DNA from: an uncultured Pseudomonadota bacterium
GTDB taxonomy: Bacteria; Myxococcota_A; Bradymonadia; Bradymonadales; GCA-2716585
Direction of reading: 5' to 3'
Length of the DNA: 33,914 nt
Assembly: GCA_937123825.1 (NCBI GenBank)
Contig: CAKZKQ010000773.1
Coordinates: forward strand, 1-33,914
The notes beneath the pieces were generated by a model. The model made no database searches. It had not been told where the DNA came from and saw only the letters and a list, made by a program, of their open reading frames with translations. Shown here one piece after another: positions 31,377 through 33,914 of the stretch. The translations under genes were made by a program, and so were the position numbers. Every line of letters starts with the position of its first letter. Position 1 is the stretch's first letter.

Positions 31377-32357
31377 GTGACCCAGCCCAGAAGCCTCGCC
31401 GGGGGCCGCTACGCCCTCGACCGCATCTTTGCGGACTCCGGCGGCATGGGCGTCATCTACGACGCCCGCGACACCCGCTGCGCCGACAACCGCGTCCTGA
31501 TCAAGACCACACGCTACGACGGCGGCGACAACGCCCGGCGCTTCAAGTACACCGTCGACGAGGCCGCCAAGCACATCGCCAGGCTGCGCTCCATCCTGGA
31601 GTGGGAGAAAAAGATCCTTGTGCGCTTCAAAGCCCAGGGCATCAACAACGTCCCCTCCATCAACGACTTCTTCCACGACAAGTCGCTGCTGCTCAAACGC
31701 ACCTACGAAGGCAAGCGCGGACCCTACGACATCGGCGACGAGGTCCTCAACGCCGAGCCGTACCTTGTCATGGAGCGCATGTACGGCGACACCCTGGAGC
31801 AGGCACTGGCCAAGGAGGCGTTCCGCCAAAACCTTGAGCACAGGCTGCTGCGCCTGGCCAAAGAGATCCTGACCATCTTCATCCGCATCCACCGCCCCTT
31901 CAAAGCAGGCGGCAAGGACGCATACTTCATCTACCAGGATCTAAAGCCCGCCAACATCCTGGTGGGACCGGCCGACTACTACACCCTCATCGACCTGGGC
32001 AGCGTCACCCTGCGCCTGCCCGACAAAACCACCGAACCCACCGCGGGCATGCTCACCTTTGGCTACGCCCCCCCAGAGGCCGAGTGGGAAGACGGCGTGC
32101 GCATCGACCAGCGCTTTGACATCTACACGCTGGGCGCCACCCTCTACCACGCCTTCACCAAGATCGACCCGCGCGAGCTGCCCGGCAACTTCCCCGATCT
32201 GGACCTGCGCAAGCTTGACCCGCTGCGCCTTCACCCCAAAACTCGCCAGATCATGGACCGTTCGCTGGCCACAAGCCCCGAGCGGCGCTACTCCACCGCC
32301 GCCGAAATGCGCAAAGACGTCGTCCAGGCCCTGCGCGAGCTGGGCGATTACGTCTAA
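31377..32357 (+). CDS. Ser/Thr protein kinase (HRD and DFG variants)
   Basis: 326 residues from GTG 31377. The kinase core is nearly complete: glycine loop SGGMGVIY (21-28), the VAIK-type lysine K43, catalytic loop YQDLKPANIL with D188 and N193 but Gln in place of the Arg of HRD, D206 in DLG replacing DFG, APPE activation-segment end and the structural Asp in DIYTLG. Missing HRD-Arg makes it a non-RD kinase, usually not controlled by activation-loop phosphorylation. No transmembrane segment or PASTA domain. It lies between the FHA gene (7-base gap) and a kinase-like gene (24-base gap), so all four genes are probably one transcript. Confidence 0.9.
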   Translation: MTQPRSLAGGRYALDRIFADSGGMGVIYDARDTRCADNRVLIKTTRYDGGDNARRFKYTVDEAAKHIARLRSILEWEKKILVRFKAQGINNVPSINDFFHDKSLLLKRTYEGKRGPYDIGDEVLNAEPYLVMERMYGDTLEQALAKEAFRQNLEHRLLRLAKEILTIFIRIHRPFKAGGKDAYFIYQDLKPANILVGPADYYTLIDLGSVTLRLPDKTTEPTAGMLTFGYAPPEAEWEDGVRIDQRFDIYTLGATLYHAFTKIDPRELPGNFPDLDLRKLDPLRLHPKTRQIMDRSLATSPERRYSTAAEMRKDVVQALRELGDYV

Positions 32358-32381
32358 AACCCCACCAAGGAACCACGCACC

Positions 32382-33602
32382 ATGAGCCTACGCCAAGGCG
32401 ACATCCTCAAGGACACACGCAGCGGCGAGCAGCGCTTTCGCATCGCCTCACTGCTGAGCGAAGGGCGCAGCTTCTTTGTCGCCACCGGCGAAGACACCCA
32501 CCTTGAGGACATGAAGGTCACCCTCAAAGCCATCCGCTACGAGGACGAGAGCCGCGACCCCACCAGCGACGAAATCCAGGAGCGCAGCCGCGCCCTTGAG
32601 ATCGAACTCCAGGCGCTGACCGTCGAGACCTCCCTGCTGCCCGAGCCCATCGACTTCATCCACGTCGACGACGGCAACGGCCCCGAACCCGTCCTGGTCC
32701 TCGAATTCATCCACGGCAAAACCCTCCGCCAGGAAGTCGAGCGCACCAACGGCAAAGGCATGGATCCTCGCCGTGCCCTGGCCATCACCCATGAGCTGGC
32801 CCTCGGCCTCAAAGCCCTCCACAAAGCCGGCTTCGCCTTCCGCGACCTCAACCCCGACCACGTCATCGTCGGATTGGACGACAACATTCACCTGGTCGGC
32901 ACCGGCAACATCGCCCCCATCTCAAAACGCCCCGTCGTGTCCAAAACCGGCGTCAGCGACCGCTACTCAGCCCCCGAGATCCGCCACGAGCGCTCCGGCA
33001 AGTTCATCCGCCCACAAGCAGACATCTACTCCCTGGGCGCCCTCCTTTCCTTCATGCTCACCGGCGTCGATCCCTGCGACCGCATCGAGTCCCCCCTCGA
33101 ACCCGAGGCCTACAAAAAACTCACAGACCTCAACGAAGGCTACGCCCTGCTCGTCGCCCGCTGCATCCAATCCATGGCCAAGTGGCGCTTTAAAAGCATC
33201 GACGCCATGCTCCCCCTGCTCACCCCCCAAACCCTCCCCAGCCGCTCCACACGCGGCTTCGACAAAGTCGAACTGCAAAAGCCCTTCGACCTCAACCTCG
33301 ACCGCACCGCGCAAAACCGCGCCGCCCGCTCCAAGATCTCCTCCGGCCCCCTCATCTCCGTCCCACGCGACACAGACAACGACGGCCAGGATGCCCCGGA
33401 GCGTCCCCCAAGGCGCAAAAAACGCCGCAAAAAGAAGCGCCCCGCCGACCCCAAAGACGGCGCCATCGTCAAAAAAGACAAATCCGGCCCCCCCGCCAAG
33501 CAACCCTTCTGGAAAGGCTGCTTCCCCTGGCTCTCCTTCTCCATCCTCCTGCTCACCTCCGCACTCATCGCACTCATCTCCGTCTTCTACAACGCTCACT
33601 AA
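32382..33602 (+). CDS. Tail-anchored kinase-like protein, probable pseudokinase
   Basis: 406 residues. A kinase fold is recognisable: a Lys in TLKAIRYE, hinge LVLEFIHGKTL, catalytic-loop equivalent FRDLNPDHVIV (D155 kept, but Lys and Asn replaced by Asn and His), SAPEI and ADIYSLGALLSFMLTGVDP. The glycine loop is degraded (LSEGRSFF) and the DFG motif reads G-T-G (173-175), lacking the Mg2+-binding Asp. This suggests a catalytically dead regulator or scaffold. After the kinase core comes a Lys/Arg-rich linker (~315-370) and a single C-terminal hydrophobic segment WLSFSILLLTSALIALISVF, a tail anchor with the kinase fold in the cytoplasm. It closes the four-gene cassette. Confidence 0.85.
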   Translation: MSLRQGDILKDTRSGEQRFRIASLLSEGRSFFVATGEDTHLEDMKVTLKAIRYEDESRDPTSDEIQERSRALEIELQALTVETSLLPEPIDFIHVDDGNGPEPVLVLEFIHGKTLRQEVERTNGKGMDPRRALAITHELALGLKALHKAGFAFRDLNPDHVIVGLDDNIHLVGTGNIAPISKRPVVSKTGVSDRYSAPEIRHERSGKFIRPQADIYSLGALLSFMLTGVDPCDRIESPLEPEAYKKLTDLNEGYALLVARCIQSMAKWRFKSIDAMLPLLTPQTLPSRSTRGFDKVELQKPFDLNLDRTAQNRAARSKISSGPLISVPRDTDNDGQDAPERPPRRKKRRKKKRPADPKDGAIVKKDKSGPPAKQPFWKGCFPWLSFSILLLTSALIALISVFYNAH

Positions 33603-33624
33603 AAGGGTCAATGGCCCGGGATTT

Positions 33625-33876
33625 GGGCTTTGCTGGGTGAACGCGATTGATTTGAAGCAGGCGGCTTTGATGAATGGACAGCAGTGGATTTTGGACAGGC
33701 GGCTTTGATGGGTGAGCGTGCTTGAATCAAGCAGTGAGCTTCGCTGGGGGAACGTAATTTTTCCCGCAGGTGCCGTTGTTGTGAGGATGGCGGTTGATTC
33801 GAGCAGGTGGCTTTGTTGGAAGACCCAGGCAGTTCGAGTCAGGCAATTATAGCGCTCACTGGCGGGGTCACGTCGC
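33625..33876 (-). repeat. ~36-bp degenerate tandem array, copy 2 (inverted)
   Basis: Read on the minus strand, about six units of 33-38 bp start with GCCGCCTG- or GCCACCTG-like words and end with CACCCAGCAAA or CAACAAA, then GTGAGCGCTATAATTGCC and GACCCC appear as in copy 1. A 37-bp block at 33750-33786 matches 17761-17797 in reverse with one mismatch. The array begins 22 bases after the pseudokinase stop and continues to near the window end. Confidence 0.7.
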
Positions 33877-33894
33877 TGGGGCCCCTGCCCCAGC
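33875..33894. other. 8-bp perfect hairpin at the array end
   Basis: GCTGGGGC-CCCT-GCCCCAGC is a perfect 8-bp stem with a 4-base loop adjoining array copy 2. No T-run follows. Sequence after it to 33914 shows nothing recognisable. Confidence 0.45.
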
Positions 33895-33914
33895 CACGGA
33901 GAGTCGCTGCGCGA

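Overview
The window is GC-rich bacterial chromosome carrying the replication-origin neighbourhood (a DnaA-box cluster followed by dnaN and recF). The gene set suggests a deltaproteobacterial-lineage or Myxococcota-type predator or scavenger, possibly Bradymonadales-like. The reasons are many secreted lipoproteins with Asn- or Asp-rich linkers, a DUF1592-type cytochrome followed by a Tat-signal protein, a giant Cys-rich/lamin-tail-domain lipoprotein, a five-domain S1 protein, and eukaryotic-like Ser/Thr kinases with FHA and VWA partners. This taxonomic placement is inference; no rRNA gene is present.

Layout. 1-3024 (minus): a three-gene surface set (di-CxxCH cytochrome-like protein, small lipoprotein, start of a Tat-exported protein), preceded by a thioredoxin-fold lipoprotein. 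3025-3382: divergent promoters. 3383-7447 (plus): a 1354-residue modular lipoprotein. 7448-9906: a 2.4-kb gene-free region with two inverted copies of a strongly structured ~320-bp repeat, ~64-bp tandem units, a decayed GAF-like coding relic, a purine-rich stretch and an oriC-like DnaA-box cluster with an AT-rich end. 9907-14627 (plus): dnaN, recF, a beta-propeller-like lipoprotein and a zinc-finger DnaC-like ATPase. 14882-17045 (plus): a tandem pair of Kelch-repeat lipoproteins. 17046-18137: a parS-like site, a T/G-rich stretch, a third copy of the structured repeat (with ~165 bp of extra sequence) and a degenerate ~36-bp tandem array. 18138-20832 (minus): a tandem universal stress protein and an S1-domain protein. 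21097-25345 (plus): a TPR protein and a multi-pass membrane protein. 25355-25909 (minus): a variant GTP cyclohydrolase I. 26230-26539: a frameshifted MoaF/phenolic-acid-decarboxylase-like gene. 26624-27661 (minus): ruvB. 27986-28915 (plus): an outer-membrane beta-barrel. 29175-33602 (plus): a four-gene VWA / zinc-ribbon-FHA / Ser-Thr kinase / tail-anchored pseudokinase cassette. 33625-33876: an inverted copy of the ~36-bp array.

How it fits together. The origin, dnaN, recF, a helicase-loader-like ATPase and a centromere-like site lie within about 8 kb, but dnaA and gyrB are not seen here. The most distinctive unexplained items are the nested-hairpin repeat clustered around the origin, the ~36-bp arrays that bracket a 15.5-kb block in opposite orientation, and the kinase/pseudokinase cassette.
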